Shown here: positions 1 through 6,609 of the stretch, one piece after another
Numbering within the stretch: the first letter of the stretch is position 1
Layout: each line of letters begins with the position of its first letter
Source: Pseudomonadota bacterium
GTDB lineage: Bacteria > Pseudomonadota > Alphaproteobacteria > Acetobacterales > Acetobacteraceae
NCBI GenBank assembly: GCA_021815835.1
Contig: JAKAZN010000099.1
Location: forward strand, 1 to 6,827
DNA length: 6,827 nucleotides
Direction of reading: 5' to 3'
Position numbers and translations under genes: made by a program
Notes under the pieces: generated by a model
Database searches by the model: none
What the model saw: the letters and a program-made list of their open reading frames with translations, nothing else
What the model was told of the DNA's origin: nothing

Positions 1-27
1 TGGCGTCAGTCTAGCCGGACCGGAACG

Positions 28-44
28 CGCGGGGAGGGGCCGCG
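28..44 (-). terminator. Possible GC-rich hairpin after the operon
   Basis: A perfect 5-bp stem (CGCGG/CCGCG) with a 7-base loop lies directly downstream of the stop codon of the last operon gene. There is no T-run after it on the minus strand, so it is not a classical intrinsic terminator. A stem this short is expected often by chance in DNA this GC-rich. Its only support is its position just after the stop. Confidence 0.2.
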
Positions 45-45
45 G

Positions 46-1389
46 TCACATCCGGGCGAGCTCCCTGGCCGCGATGCCCTCCAGGCCCTTGAGGCGGGCG
101 AACAGGGCGGCGGCGGGAATGTCGGTATTGCCGGCGTCCAGGCAGTCGGCGAATTTGTCGTAGATCTGCGTCTCTGCCAGCGGGCGTGTCGGATGGCCGG
201 TGGCGCGCGCGACGGCCTCGCCGGCGAAGCGCGCGCCGGAGGTGGTTTCGACCGTCACCTGGTCGGCGAGCGCGGCGCCTGGCAGCTCCGGGTCGTAGAT
301 GGTCGTGATCTCGGTGCGCACGCGGCGCATCAGCGCCTGGATGTCCTCACGGCGGACGAAATCGTCGGTGAGTTCGCGCAGGCCCACGCGGCGGGCGACG
401 ATCCCGCTCGCCATCGCGAACTCGATGCTGAATTTGGCGGCGAGCCCGGTATCGGGGGCGTGGTTGCGCAGCACGGTGGCGAAATAATCGCTGATCTTCA
501 CCGTGACCTGCTTCACCTCCTCGGCGCGGATCGGATGCGCGGCCATCAGGTCCAGGATGCCGTCGATCGCGCGATGGGTGCAGTAGCAGGTGGGGTATTT
601 CTTGATCCCCAGACCCTGCGTGAGCAGCGCCCAGGTCTCGCCCAGATGCGATTCGCTGGCGCGATCCTCGGCGCCGTCGGGGGAGATGGCGTGCAGGAAA
701 CCCTGCGGATGCTCCAGCGCGTCGGTCGCGGCGGTGAAGCCGTTGGCGGCCAGACGGGCGGCCATGATCCCGGCATGGGCCGAGCGGCCGGCGTGGAACG
801 GCTTCGTCATGGTACCGAAATTCGCCATCAGGCCGGCGCTTTGCGAGGCGCCGAGCGCGACCGCCATCGCCGCCTTGGCCGGGTCGAGCCGCCGCAGCTT
901 GGCACATGCCGCCGCCGCGCCGACCGCGCCATACAGGCCGGTGGGATGCCAGCCCTTCTTGTGCAGCAGGCCGTTATCGCGGCGGAACAGCTCGGCCCAG
1001 GTCTCGTAGCCGGCGACATAGGCCACCAGCATGTCGAGCCCGCTGGCGTCCAGGGCTTCCGCCTCGGCCAGGATCGCGGGCACCAGCACGGTGGAGGGAT
1101 GGCCGCGCAGCGCGACGTCGTCGTAATCCAGCGCATGGGCCGCCACGCCATTGATCCAGGCGGCTTCGGGCGCGGTCGCGCGCGCGGCGGAGAACGTGAG
1201 TGAGGCAGGTCCCGGCGCGGGCGCGAGCGTGGCGCGCAGGATGCCCACCGCGTCCTCGTTGCGGCCCGCGATCATGGTGCCGATGCAGTCGATGAAGCCC
1301 AGGCGGGCGACCTGCATCGCCTCATCGGGGATGCGGTTGGGGGACAGTTCGGCGATGAAGCGGCCGACGGCTTCGGTGAGGGCGGGCAT
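46..1389 (-). CDS. MmgE/PrpD family protein (2-methylcitrate dehydratase / cis-aconitate decarboxylase superfamily)
   Basis: 447 aa, a normal full length for this cytoplasmic family, which includes 2-methylcitrate dehydratase (PrpD), cis-aconitate decarboxylase and iminodisuccinate epimerase. Family blocks are present in order: NGVAAHALDYDD (about 80-91), HPST (97-100), GWHPTG (146-151), MTKPFHAGR (194-202), KKYPTCYCTH (263-272) and AKFSIEFA (318-325). Aligned from memory with human cis-aconitate decarboxylase, D88, H97, H148, K196 and K263 or K264 match active-site residues, so the protein looks catalytically intact. The ATG is preceded by a textbook GGAGG at 1395-1399, five bases away, which fixes the start. 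It is the last gene of the operon, 17 bp after the HMGL-like gene. The substrate cannot be read from sequence; a small branched or tricarboxylic acid is likely. The family assignment is firm, the reaction is not. Confidence 0.93.
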   Translation of the reverse strand: MPALTEAVGRFIAELSPNRIPDEAMQVARLGFIDCIGTMIAGRNEDAVGILRATLAPAPGPASLTFSAARATAPEAAWINGVAAHALDYDDVALRGHPSTVLVPAILAEAEALDASGLDMLVAYVAGYETWAELFRRDNGLLHKKGWHPTGLYGAVGAAAACAKLRRLDPAKAAMAVALGASQSAGLMANFGTMTKPFHAGRSAHAGIMAARLAANGFTAATDALEHPQGFLHAISPDGAEDRASESHLGETWALLTQGLGIKKYPTCYCTHRAIDGILDLMAAHPIRAEEVKQVTVKISDYFATVLRNHAPDTGLAAKFSIEFAMASGIVARRVGLRELTDDFVRREDIQALMRRVRTEITTIYDPELPGAALADQVTVETTSGARFAGEAVARATGHPTRPLAETQIYDKFADCLDAGNTDIPAAALFARLKGLEGIAARELARM

Positions 1390-1406
1390 GGTTTCCTCCG
1401 CGATGT

Positions 1407-2363
1407 TCAGTGCAGCTTGGCGCGCAGCGCCTTCAGGCTGCCGCCCATCTTGACGGACCCGGGCAGCGGATGGCCGACGATATCCTCGGCCAGTTGCGCA
1501 ACCTCGATCAGCTTGTCGAGATCGATCCCGGTCTCGATGCCCATCTCGTCGAGCATGAACACCAGATCCTCGGTGCAGACATTGCCGGCGGCGCCCTTGT
1601 GCGCGGCAAACGGGCAGCCACCGAGGCCGGCGACGGTCGAATCGTAGATCGCCACCCCCATCTCCAGCCCGGCACAGGCGTTGGCGATGCCCATCCCGCG
1701 GGTGTCGTGCAGATGCAGCGAAAGCGTGAGCTCGGGATAGCGGTTGCGGACCGCGCCCACCAGCGCGCGGATGGATTTCGGCGTGGCCCAGGCCATGGTA
1801 TCGGCGAGCGAGAACACCTTCGGAACGATCCCGTGCTCGCCCGCGATATCGAGCAGGCTCTGGATCATGTCGAGCACGCGCTGATGCGGGACCTCGCCCT
1901 CGAAATTGCAGCCGAACGCGGCCATGATGCCCGCGCGTTCGAGCGGAATGCCGTGCTCCTTGTACATGCGGATGGTTTCGTGCGCGGCGCGGATGTTATC
2001 CTCCAGCGTGCGCTGCTGGTTGCGCTTGAGGAAGGTTTCCGACGCGGTCAGCGAGAACGACCCCTTGATATCGACGCGCTGCGACGCCATCGCCCGCTGC
2101 AGGCCCTTCACGTTGAGCCAAAGCGCCGTGTATTCGACGCCCGGCTTGCGCTTGTAGCGCGCGACCACCTCATCGGCGTCGGCCCAGCCGGGAACGCGGT
2201 TCGGATTGACGAAGGAAGCCACCTGAATGTGGTTGATCCCGGTCTCGCTCAGCGCGTCGATCAGTTCGATCTTGCGCGCGGTCGGGATCGGACCCTTCTC
2301 GAACTGGAAGCCCTCGCGGGGGCCTTCCTCGTTGATCTGGACGCGGGTGGGGATGTCGGACAT
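1407..2363 (-). CDS. Hydroxymethylglutaryl-CoA lyase-like protein (HMGL/DRE-TIM family)
   Basis: 318 aa TIM-barrel lyase, the usual length for bacterial HMG-CoA lyases, which split 3-hydroxy-3-methylglutaryl-CoA into acetyl-CoA and acetoacetate. Visible motifs: the N-terminal GPREGFQ (14-20), ADT (187-189), the metal-binding HLHD (217-220), the family signature GLGGCPF with the active-site loop Cys at 250, and GN (260-261) followed by TEDLVFML. The metal ligands H217, H219 and N261 are kept. Two departures from human HMG-CoA lyase stand out by recalled alignment: the catalytic RD pair is RE (R16-E17), and the Glu of the IETTSF strand is Gln (Q47, in IQVASF). The cysteine loop GCPYEG is GCNFEG. 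It is therefore probably a related lyase acting on another 3-hydroxyacyl-CoA. An AAGGA ribosome site at 2373-2377, nine bases from the ATG, supports the start. It lies between the hydratase and MmgE/PrpD genes. Confidence 0.9.
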   Translation of the reverse strand: MSDIPTRVQINEEGPREGFQFEKGPIPTARKIELIDALSETGINHIQVASFVNPNRVPGWADADEVVARYKRKPGVEYTALWLNVKGLQRAMASQRVDIKGSFSLTASETFLKRNQQRTLEDNIRAAHETIRMYKEHGIPLERAGIMAAFGCNFEGEVPHQRVLDMIQSLLDIAGEHGIVPKVFSLADTMAWATPKSIRALVGAVRNRYPELTLSLHLHDTRGMGIANACAGLEMGVAIYDSTVAGLGGCPFAAHKGAAGNVCTEDLVFMLDEMGIETGIDLDKLIEVAQLAEDIVGHPLPGSVKMGGSLKALRAKLH

Positions 2364-2377
2364 CGTTGCGGTTCCTT

Positions 2378-3172
2378 CTAGCGGCCCTTGAACGCCGGTT
2401 TGCGCTTCTCGTTGAACGCCAGCACGCCTTCCCGCCGGTCTTCCGTGTCCACCAGCCGGTTATAGGCCTCGATCTCGAACATCAGGCCGCGCTTCAGATC
2501 CATCTGCAGGCCGTTATGGATCGATTTCTTCGCCTGCCGCACCGACAGCGGCGCGTTGTCGCAGATCGCCTGCGCGGTGGCCAACACGTCGTCCATCAGC
2601 CGGCCCGGCTCGGAGATATGGTTCACCACCCCCCATTCCAGCGCCTGCTCGGCGGTGAACGGCCGGCCGGTCAGGATCAGCTCCTTCGCCCGCCGCTCCC
2701 CCACCACGCGAGCCAGCGTCTGGGTGCCGCCGCCGCCGGGCATGATCCCGATCGTCACCTCGGTCAGCGCAAACCGGGCACCGCGGGCCGCATAGGCGAA
2801 GTCGCAGACCAGCACGGTCTCCAGCCCGCCGGCATAGGCGTGCCCGTTCACCGCCGCGATCACCGGCACCGGAACCTCCAGCAGCGCATCGCGCGCGCGC
2901 TCGAAGATTTCGTGCTGGTGCTGCCATTCCGCCTGGCTCATGCCCTTGCGCTGCTTCAGATCGCCGCCGGCGCAGAAGATCCGATCGCCGGCGCCGGTCA
3001 GCACCACGCAGCGCACCTCGCCCGGATGGTCGATCAGTCGGGTCCAGAGATCGAGCGTATCCAGCCCCATCTGCGTGTTCTTCGCGTTCCCCACCTCCGG
3101 CCGGTTCAGGGTGACCCGCAGCAGATGCGGACGCGGGGTTTCGACCAGGAGCGTCTCGTATGTCTTGTCCAT
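2378..3172 (-). CDS. Enoyl-CoA hydratase/isomerase family protein (crotonase fold)
   Basis: 264 aa crotonase-fold protein of normal length, expected to be soluble and oligomeric, adding water to 2-enoyl-CoA. The N-terminal strand carries NRPEVGNAKN (23-32), the CoA-binding and oxyanion-hole region is CAGGDLKQRKG (67-77), and NGHAYAGGLE (109-118) forms the second oxyanion segment. Both catalytic glutamates of classical hydratases are present: E118 (in GGLE) and E138 (in LTEVTIG), matching E144 and E164 of rat enoyl-CoA hydratase by recalled alignment. It should therefore be a true hydratase rather than only an isomerase. PGGGGTQ (145-151) follows. The ATG directly abuts the TGA of the ligase gene with no intervening base and only a weak upstream GAGG, so translation is probably coupled. 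Given the neighbouring HMGL-like lyase, a 3-methylglutaconyl-CoA-type hydratase (LiuC- or AtuE-like) is a reasonable guess, not proven. Confidence 0.92.
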   Translation of the reverse strand: MDKTYETLLVETPRPHLLRVTLNRPEVGNAKNTQMGLDTLDLWTRLIDHPGEVRCVVLTGAGDRIFCAGGDLKQRKGMSQAEWQHQHEIFERARDALLEVPVPVIAAVNGHAYAGGLETVLVCDFAYAARGARFALTEVTIGIMPGGGGTQTLARVVGERRAKELILTGRPFTAEQALEWGVVNHISEPGRLMDDVLATAQAICDNAPLSVRQAKKSIHNGLQMDLKRGLMFEIEAYNRLVDTEDRREGVLAFNEKRKPAFKGR

Positions 3173-4699
3173 TCAGCGCGGTTCCAGCCTCGGGTGCGAG
3201 CCGTCGATGATCCGCCAGCGCTCCAGCAGCGCCGCGCGGATCAGCCGGCGCATGATCTTGCCCTGCGGGTTGCGCGCCAGCTCCGCCATCATCAGGAACG
3301 CCCGCGGGTGCTTGTAGCGCGCGAGGCCCGCCAGTGCCGCGCGCGCGCGATCGGGCCAGGCCGCGTCGTCGGTCTCCGCCACCGCGACGATGATCTCCCC
3401 CCAATATTCCGACGGCAGCGACACGATCGCCACGGCCGCGGTGCCCGCGGTCCCGGCGAGTTCGCGCTCGATCTCGTCGGGATGGATCTTGTAGCCCCCG
3501 GATTTCACGACATCCGCCAGCCGCCCGACCAGATGCAACCGACCACGCGCATCGATCCGCCCCAGATCGCCGGTGGCGTGGAATCCATCGTCAGGCAGCG
3601 GGTGGAACCCGGAGGCATCGATATGCCCGCAGGACATGTGCCGCCCGCGCAGATGCACCTCGCCCACCTCCCCGGCGCCAAGGACAAGCCCCGTCTCGTC
3701 GCGCAGCGCGATCTCCACGCCGCTGCCGGGCCAGCCGACGCACACCCCTTCCCCCGCCGGGTCGGCATAATAGGCATCGGTGGCGGCGGGCGGCAGCACC
3801 GTGATCGGGTTCACGATCTCCGATTTGCCGTAGGTCACGCGCACTACGGGACCGAAGATCGCGCGCGCCTTGGCATGCAGCGCCCCCAGCAGCGGCGCGG
3901 TGCCGCAGAAGATCGTGCGGATACCGCCGATCCGTTCCCCCTCCAGCGCGCCCGCGATCTTTGCCAGCACCGTGGGCGGGGCGAACACATGATCCACCGC
4001 GCCGTCGCGCAGGAGCTTCAGCACCACCGGCAGATCGACCCCGCGCAGCAGCACGATCCCTCCGCCGCGATCGTGGAAGGCGTGGGCGATCAGGCCCGCG
4101 CCATGGATGAACGGCGTCATCAGCAGCACCCGGCTGCCGCGCCCCGGCATCGGGTCCAGATGCGCGCGTTGCAGCACGTTCGCGAGCCACCGCGCCGCGT
4201 GGGTGGTGACGATCGCCTTCGGTTGTCCGGTCGTGCCGGATGTGAAACCGATCTTCGCCCATGCCGTCCCCGGCACCGGGGCCAGCGCGGCGGGATCGGC
4301 CGGGGCGTCCGGCACGTCCTCGATCGCGATCACATCGCAGCCCAGATCGCGGAACGCGGACGCCCCGGCGCGGTCGGTCACCACCAGGCGCGTGCCGGAC
4401 AAACCGAGGCAATACCGCCGCTCCGCTTCCGTCAGCCCCGCGTTCAGCCCCACCTCCGCCGCGCCCGCCAGCCGCAGCGCGTTGGTCGCCCAGACCGCCG
4501 CGATCCCGTTCGGCAGCGACAGGCCCACGCAGGTCCCCGGCGCCACCCCGGCCGCGCGCAGCATCAGCGCGAGGCGCGCGGACCGGCCGGCCAGTTCGGC
4601 CAGCCCGACCCCGCGCGCCCCGTCATGCACCGCCTCGACATCCCCGAACTCCGCCACCGTCGCGGCGAGGTCCGCCCCCCAGGGAATCGCCTCCAGCAT
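3173..4699 (-). CDS. Class I acyl-CoA synthetase / AMP-dependent ligase
   Basis: 508 aa ANL-superfamily enzyme that activates a carboxylic acid with ATP to an acyl-adenylate and then to the CoA thioester. All core motifs are present: the P-loop GFTSGTTGQPK (151-161), TYGKSE (289-294, in place of the more usual YGxTE), TGD (376-378), GRLADVVKSGGYKIHPDEIE (392-411) with the hinge region, and NPQGK (477-481) with the C-terminal catalytic Lys K481. It should be active. The substrate is unclear; the length and divergent N-terminal domain fit a small organic acid. The frame stays open far upstream through the FAH-family gene, but the true start is the ATG at 4699, which shares its A with the preceding TGA (TGATG) and has GGAAGG three bases upstream. 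This indicates coupling to the FAH gene. It provides the CoA-activation step for the hydratase and lyase that follow. Confidence 0.92.
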   Translation of the reverse strand: MLEAIPWGADLAATVAEFGDVEAVHDGARGVGLAELAGRSARLALMLRAAGVAPGTCVGLSLPNGIAAVWATNALRLAGAAEVGLNAGLTEAERRYCLGLSGTRLVVTDRAGASAFRDLGCDVIAIEDVPDAPADPAALAPVPGTAWAKIGFTSGTTGQPKAIVTTHAARWLANVLQRAHLDPMPGRGSRVLLMTPFIHGAGLIAHAFHDRGGGIVLLRGVDLPVVLKLLRDGAVDHVFAPPTVLAKIAGALEGERIGGIRTIFCGTAPLLGALHAKARAIFGPVVRVTYGKSEIVNPITVLPPAATDAYYADPAGEGVCVGWPGSGVEIALRDETGLVLGAGEVGEVHLRGRHMSCGHIDASGFHPLPDDGFHATGDLGRIDARGRLHLVGRLADVVKSGGYKIHPDEIERELAGTAGTAAVAIVSLPSEYWGEIIVAVAETDDAAWPDRARAALAGLARYKHPRAFLMMAELARNPQGKIMRRLIRAALLERWRIIDGSHPRLEPR

Positions 4700-5532
4700 C
4701 AGCCTTCCGCCGCCACCGTGTTGCGCAGCAGGCCGACGCCGGAGATCTCGACTTCGACCGTATCGCCCGGCTTCATCCACAGCGGCGGCTTGCGATAGGC
4801 GCCGACCCCGCCGGTGGTCCCGGTCACGATCACGTCGCCCGCTTCCAACTGGGTGAAGGTCGAGATGTACGCGACCAAGGTCGGGATATCGAAACAAAGA
4901 TCGTCGATCGTCGCGTGCTGCACCTCCTCGCCGTTCAGCCGCGTGATCAGATGCGCCTTGGTGATGTCCCCGGCTTCCTCCGGCGTGACCAGCCACGGGC
5001 CGAAGGCGCCGGAATGGTAGAAATTCTTCCCCGGCGTGAACTGCGCCGAATGGCGCTGCCATTCCCGCACCGAGCCTTCGTTGTAGCAGGCATAGCCCGC
5101 GATCACGGAGGCCACCTGGTCCTTCCTCACATGCCGGCAGCGCCGGCCGATCACCACCGCGAGCTCGCCCTCGTAATCGTATGTTTCCGAGACGTTCGGA
5201 CGGATCAGGGTTTCCCCGTGGCCCACCTGGCTGTTGGTGAAGCGGGCGAAGATGATGGGCTTGGGCGGCGGCTCGCGCCCGCCTTCCTTGATATGGGTCA
5301 TGTAGTTCAGGCCGACGCACAGGATCTTGTCCGGATCGGGGATCGGCGGCAGCGCGCGCACCGCGCTCAGCTTGTGGTCCGGATGGCGCGCCGCTTCCTC
5401 GGCGAGCGAGGCGCTCGCCCAGAGCGCGTGTTTCAGACCGGGGGCGAGATGGCCGCAATCGACCACGCCCTCCCCCTTCACGATACCCCAGCTGGCCGCG
5501 CCGTCGGGACGGCGGAAGCTCATCAGTTTCAT
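4699..5532 (-). CDS. Fumarylacetoacetate hydrolase (FAH) family protein
   Basis: 277 aa, typical of bacterial two-part FAH proteins (short N-terminal domain, then the catalytic domain from about residue 68). The family includes fumarylpyruvate and acylpyruvate hydrolases, oxaloacetate decarboxylases and 2-hydroxyhepta-2,4-diene-1,7-dioate isomerases. Seen here: CVGLNYMTHIKE (72-83) with a His-Glu pair (H80, E83) like the catalytic dyad of FAHD1, YEGE (120-123) giving two metal-binding Glu, then NEGSVREWQ (151-159), FTPGKNF (165-171), GPWLVT (178-183), TGTTGGVG (237-244) and KPGD (254-257). The third metal ligand, normally Asp in NDVSARD or NDGSVRD, is Glu at 152. It is the first gene of the operon, with a ribosome site upstream and a TGATG overlap with the ligase. 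By context it would prepare an acid for CoA activation. The exact reaction (hydrolase, decarboxylase, hydratase or isomerase) is undecided. Confidence 0.9.
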   Translation of the reverse strand: MKLMSFRRPDGAASWGIVKGEGVVDCGHLAPGLKHALWASASLAEEAARHPDHKLSAVRALPPIPDPDKILCVGLNYMTHIKEGGREPPPKPIIFARFTNSQVGHGETLIRPNVSETYDYEGELAVVIGRRCRHVRKDQVASVIAGYACYNEGSVREWQRHSAQFTPGKNFYHSGAFGPWLVTPEEAGDITKAHLITRLNGEEVQHATIDDLCFDIPTLVAYISTFTQLEAGDVIVTGTTGGVGAYRKPPLWMKPGDTVEVEISGVGLLRNTVAAEG

Positions 5533-5540
5533 GGCGTGGT

Positions 5541-5549
5541 TCCCTCTTC
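5541..5549 (-). promoter_or_regulatory. Ribosome binding site that decides the start of the FAH-family gene
   Basis: The minus strand reads GAAGAGGGA here, with GAGGGA ending eight bases before the ATG at 5532. A second in-frame ATG lies at 5523 (Met4), 17 bases away and too far from this site, so Met1 is preferred. Upstream in the same gap a TTGCCG (5586-5591) stands 17 bp from a poor -10 candidate TAGTGA (5563-5568). The -10 match is too weak to call a promoter. Confidence 0.55.
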
Positions 5550-5581
5550 GTGTCCTGCCGATTCACTAGGCCGGCGGGGAT

Positions 5582-5598
5582 GGCGCGGCAAGCGCGCC
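5582..5598 (-). terminator. GC-rich hairpin between galE and the operon
   Basis: A perfect 6-bp stem GGCGCG/CGCGCC with a 5-base loop begins three bases after the galE TGA. Flanking CCGGCG and CGCCGG stretches (5595-5600 and 5570-5575) could form a competing longer fold. No T-run follows on the minus strand, so it may only pause transcription or act with Rho. Its position at the boundary between two functionally unrelated units favours a 3'-end role for galE. Confidence 0.35.
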
Positions 5599-5600
5599 GG

Positions 5601-6590
5601 TCAGTCGCCGTAGCCGTGGGGATGCGCCTGCCGCCACGCGGCGGCGGTGCGGACGATGTCGTGCAAATCGGCCAGCCGCGGCGTCCAGCCGGTATCGGCG
5701 CGCAACCGCGCGGCGGAGGCCACCAGCACCGGCGGATCGCCCGGCCGGCGGTCCGCGAGCCGATGCGGCACGTCGCGCCCGGTCACCTCCCGTACCGCGG
5801 CAATCACCGCGCGCACCGAGGCGCCCTGGCCGTTGCCAAGATTATAGGTCCGGCTGGCATGATCGAGCAGCTTCAGCACCGCCAGATGCGCCTCCGCCAG
5901 ATCGGACACATGGATATAGTCGCGGATGCACGTGCCATCCGGCGTGGGATAATCGGTGCCGAATACGGCCAGTTCCCCGCGCCGGCCGAGTGCCGCGTCG
6001 ATCGCCAGCGGAATGAGATGCGTCTCCGGATCGTGGTCCTCGCCCAGCCGCCCGGCGGGATCGGCGCCGGCGGCATTGAAGTACCGCAGCGCCGCGCTGC
6101 GCAGGCCGTGCACGCGGTCGGCCCAGACCAGGGCGCGCTCGATCATCCGCTTGCTCTCGCCGTAGGGGGAGCCGGGATCGATGGGCGCGTCCTCGGCGAT
6201 CGGGATCGTGTCCGGCGCGCCGAACAAATTGGCGGTGGAGGACAGCACGAAGCGGCGCACGCCGTGGCGGGTGCAGGCGGCGATCAGACGGATGCCGTTG
6301 GTTGCGTTCTCCAGCAGGTAGCGGAACGGGTCGGCCATGCTCTCGCCCACCAGCGAGAGCGCGGCGAAATGGAACACGGCGTGCCAGGGGCCGTCCGCCA
6401 GCACCGCATCGACGGCGGCGGCATCGGCGAGATCGGCCTCGATCAGCCGCACGCCCGCCGGGATCGCGGCGCGGTGGCCCTGGCGCAGATTGTCGAACAC
6501 GGTCACGTCATGGCCGCGTTCGGCGAGGGCGAGGACGAGATGGCTGCCGACATAGCCGGCGCCGCCGGTGACGAGGTATCGCAGGGGCAT
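5601..6590 (-). CDS. galE: UDP-glucose 4-epimerase
   Basis: 329 aa extended short-chain dehydrogenase that interconverts UDP-glucose and UDP-galactose with bound NAD, supplying galactose for surface polysaccharides or the Leloir pathway. The NAD-binding GGAGYVGSH (9-17) is followed by DN (33-34), HFAAL (74-78), SSTANLFG (117-124), the catalytic Y143-xxx-K147 in SPYGESK, RYFNAAGA (169-176), CIRDYIHVSDLA (221-232) and RRPGDPP (281-287). The Ser124 of the E. coli enzyme is Thr119 here, a common variant. The position of E. coli Tyr299 is Leu289; a bulky residue there suggests UDP-Glc/Gal rather than N-acetyl sugars. The start is firm because an in-frame TAG lies four codons upstream and the Rossmann strand begins at residue 5. 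No Shine-Dalgarno sequence precedes the ATG, so the message may be leaderless or nearly so. A 26-bp tandem repeat array sits just upstream. Confidence 0.95.
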   Translation of the reverse strand: MPLRYLVTGGAGYVGSHLVLALAERGHDVTVFDNLRQGHRAAIPAGVRLIEADLADAAAVDAVLADGPWHAVFHFAALSLVGESMADPFRYLLENATNGIRLIAACTRHGVRRFVLSSTANLFGAPDTIPIAEDAPIDPGSPYGESKRMIERALVWADRVHGLRSAALRYFNAAGADPAGRLGEDHDPETHLIPLAIDAALGRRGELAVFGTDYPTPDGTCIRDYIHVSDLAEAHLAVLKLLDHASRTYNLGNGQGASVRAVIAAVREVTGRDVPHRLADRRPGDPPVLVASAARLRADTGWTPRLADLHDIVRTAAAWRQAHPHGYGD

Positions 6591-6609
6591 GGGCGAAGAC
6601 TAGCGCGGC

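Noticed and set aside
193..1203. Plus-strand open frame of 336 residues opposite the MmgE/PrpD gene
   Set aside because: Low-complexity Gly/Arg/His composition, no motif, and complete overlap with a well-supported gene.
2366..4798. A very long plus-strand open frame (810 residues) opposite the hydratase and ligase genes
   Set aside because: Its product is rich in Arg, His, Gln and Pro with no recognisable domain. It exists because GC-rich codon use keeps the opposite strand free of stops. The minus-strand genes have full family motifs.
3173..5566. A 797-residue open frame that would fuse an upstream region to the acyl-CoA synthetase
   Set aside because: The first 289 codons read an Arg/Gly-rich out-of-frame version of the FAH-family gene with no domain likeness. 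The FAH gene is clear in another frame and meets the ligase at a TGATG overlap.
5563..5591. Sigma-70 promoter for the operon (TTGCCG, 17-bp gap, TAGTGA)
   Set aside because: The spacing is ideal but the -10 box matches the consensus poorly, and the -35 lies inside the hairpin. Not strong enough to list as a promoter.
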